In this document: positions 62,660-64,000 of the stretch, piece after piece | How the letters are laid out: every line of letters begins with the position of its first letter | Numbering within the stretch: the stretch's first letter is position 1 | The notes under the pieces: generated by a model | What the model saw: only the letters and a program-made list of their open reading frames with translations | Database searches by the model: none | Told to the model about the DNA's origin: nothing | Assembly: GCA_003864495.1 (NCBI GenBank) | Contig: ML133426.1 | Location: 2,976,001 to 3,040,000, forward strand | Reading direction: 5' to 3' | DNA: 64,000 nt | Origin: Nemopilema nomurai | Taxonomy: Eukaryota > Cnidaria > Scyphozoa > Rhizostomeae > Rhizostomatidae | Position numbers and translations under genes: made by a program

Positions 62660-63576
62660 AAACATAAGAACAGTCAAACATAAGAACAGTCAAACATAAA
62701 AACAGTCAAACATAAGAACAGTCAAACACAAGAACAGTCAAACATGAGAACAGTTAAACACAAGAACAGTCAAACATGAGAACAGTCAAACATAAGAACA
62801 GTCAAACATGAGAACAGTCAAACATGAGAAGAGTCAAACATGAGAACAGTCAAACATAAGAACAGTCAAACATGAGAACAGTTAAACATGAGAACAGTCA
62901 AACATAAGAACAGTCAAACATAAGAACAGTCAAACATAAGAACAGTCAAACATAACAACATTCAAACATAAGAACAGTCAAACATAAGAACAGTCAAACA
63001 TAAGAACAGTCAAACATAAGAACAGTCAAACATAAGAACAGTCAAACATAAGAACAGTCAAACATGAGAACAGTCAAACATGAGAACAGTCAAACATGAG
63101 AACAGTCAAACATGAGAACAGTCAAACATGAGAACAGTCAAACATAAGAACAGTCAAACATAAGAACAGGCAAACATATGAACAGTCAAACATGAGAACA
63201 GTCAAACACAAGAACAGTCAAACATGAGAACAGTCAAACATAAGAACAGTCAAACATAAGAACAGTCAAACACAAGGACAGTCAAACATGAGAACAGTCA
63301 AACATAAGAACAGTCAAACATAAGAACAGTCAAACATAAGAACAGTCAAACATAAGAACAGTCAAACATAAGAACAGGCAAACATGAGAACAGTCAAACA
63401 TAAGAACAGTCAAACATGAGAACAGTCAAACATGAGAACAGTCAAACATAAGAACAGTCAAACATGAGAACAGTCTAACATGAGAACAGTCAAACATAAG
63501 AACAGTCAAACATGAGAACAGTCAAACATAAGAACAGTCAAACATAAGAACAGGCAAACATGAGAACAGTCAAACA
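62660..63576 (-). repeat. 16-bp satellite, unit aacagtcaaacataag, about 57 copies
   Basis: Units vary mainly at one position pair (cataag, catgag, cacaag). Variants occur in blocks, suggesting segmental duplication within the array. Its right end coincides with the 3' end of a LINE coding region on the minus strand. Confidence 0.96.
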
Positions 63577-64000
63577 TGTCATGTGTCACTCCCGTGGCCC
63601 TGTGGCCGTTGGGGCACTTGGATGAGTTCACAGTCTTCCTCCACCTTCCGCGATCCCTTGCTACCCTCATGCACGACACCACGCTCTTCCCGGTCCAATT
63701 GGCGATGTCGCTCAGCCACGTGTTCCTGGGTCGCCCTCTGCCTCTGCTACCTTCTACCGCTCCGTGCATTATGTCATGAGCTAGAGTTCCATTCTGTCTA
63801 GTGATGTGGCCAAACCATTGCAATTTGCGTCTTCTCGCCGTCACCAGAAGTGGTTCGTAGTTGCCAATTAGTCGCCTTATTCTTTGTTCCACTTCCACAT
63901 TCGTGATTTTCTGCTTCCACGTTATCCCAAGCACTCTCCTGAAGCAGCGAAGTTCAAAGGCGTAGATTCTTTTCTCCAAACATTTGTTGTAGGTCCATGA
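63577..64000 (-). pseudogene. 3' end of a non-LTR retrotransposon ORF (RTE-like), partial at window edge
   Basis: The minus strand, open from the window edge, encodes ERRIYAF-type sequence: KRIYAFELRCFRRVLGITW, LLVTARRRKLQWFGHITRQN, GSRGRGRPRNTWLSDIANWT and ARDRGRWRKTV, ending near GHRATGVTHD. This is the well-known C-terminal region of RTE/BovB-type endonuclease/reverse-transcriptase proteins. The frame has no stop at the conserved end and reads on into the satellite, stopping at 63506. It is the intact 3' portion; the catalytic domains would lie beyond 64000. Confidence 0.8.

Noticed and set aside
62660..63576. Regularly spaced 16-bp repeat that superficially suggests a CRISPR-like array
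   Set aside because: The units are directly contiguous with no unique spacers, and the genome is eukaryotic; it is a satellite.
1..64000. tRNA, rRNA or other structural RNA genes
   Set aside because: No tRNA box A/B pair, rRNA segment or snRNA motif could be recognised by reading; a covariance-model scan would be needed to exclude small ones.

Overview
The window is eukaryotic and metazoan. It is AT-rich, the genes are split by GT-AG introns, it has no bacterial-style operons, and it carries many decayed transposable elements and young tandem repeats. The gene set (fumarase, IP3 3-kinase, Nova, MEMO1) is animal, and the transposon mix (Tc1/mariner, hAT, PIF/Harbinger-like MITEs, BEL/Pao, several non-LTR families) fits a marine invertebrate. 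A cnidarian is my best guess, but the sequence does not prove it. Gene models were built by hand by matching reading frame, splice site and phase. Every exon join given for the four named genes is phase-consistent.

Layout. 496-920 (+): last exon of fumarate hydratase. 2253-13055 (-): a complete nine-exon inositol-trisphosphate 3-kinase, convergent with fumarase, with a dead hAT transposase in intron 4. 13.4-21 kb: transposon-dominated, with two dead Tc1-like copies, a degenerate MITE and a clean 595-bp TA-flanked MITE. 21677-25829 (+): a two-exon Nova-type triple-KH splicing factor whose 3-kb intron holds a ~0.9-kb inverted-repeat element; a second copy lies in opposite orientation near 40 kb. 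29095-32689 (-): a seven-exon gene for a basic, probably nuclear 286-residue protein. 33300-37211 (-): the 3' part of another unrecognised multi-exon gene, interrupted by a Harbinger-like MITE. 38-47 kb: MITEs, minisatellites, a decayed copy of a multi-copy invertebrate family, and an 87-copy 14-bp array. 48075-61237 (+): a complete nine-exon MEMO1 gene, 295 residues, whose introns contain a dead BEL/Pao element, two MITEs, a LINE fragment and four minisatellites. 62.3-64 kb: two LINE fragments separated by a ~0.9-kb 16-bp satellite.

The genes do not form a functional cluster. Fumarase is mitochondrial/cytosolic metabolism, the 3-kinase acts in Ca2+/inositol signalling, Nova regulates splicing and MEMO1 is a redox/motility factor. 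The most novel material is the non-autonomous elements with intact termini (two Harbinger-like copies with TWA target duplications, a Myb/SANT-carrying MITE, a 423-bp MITE), the tandem arrays that are open in several frames, a LINE ORF that runs straight into a satellite, and two multi-exon genes I could not assign to a family.
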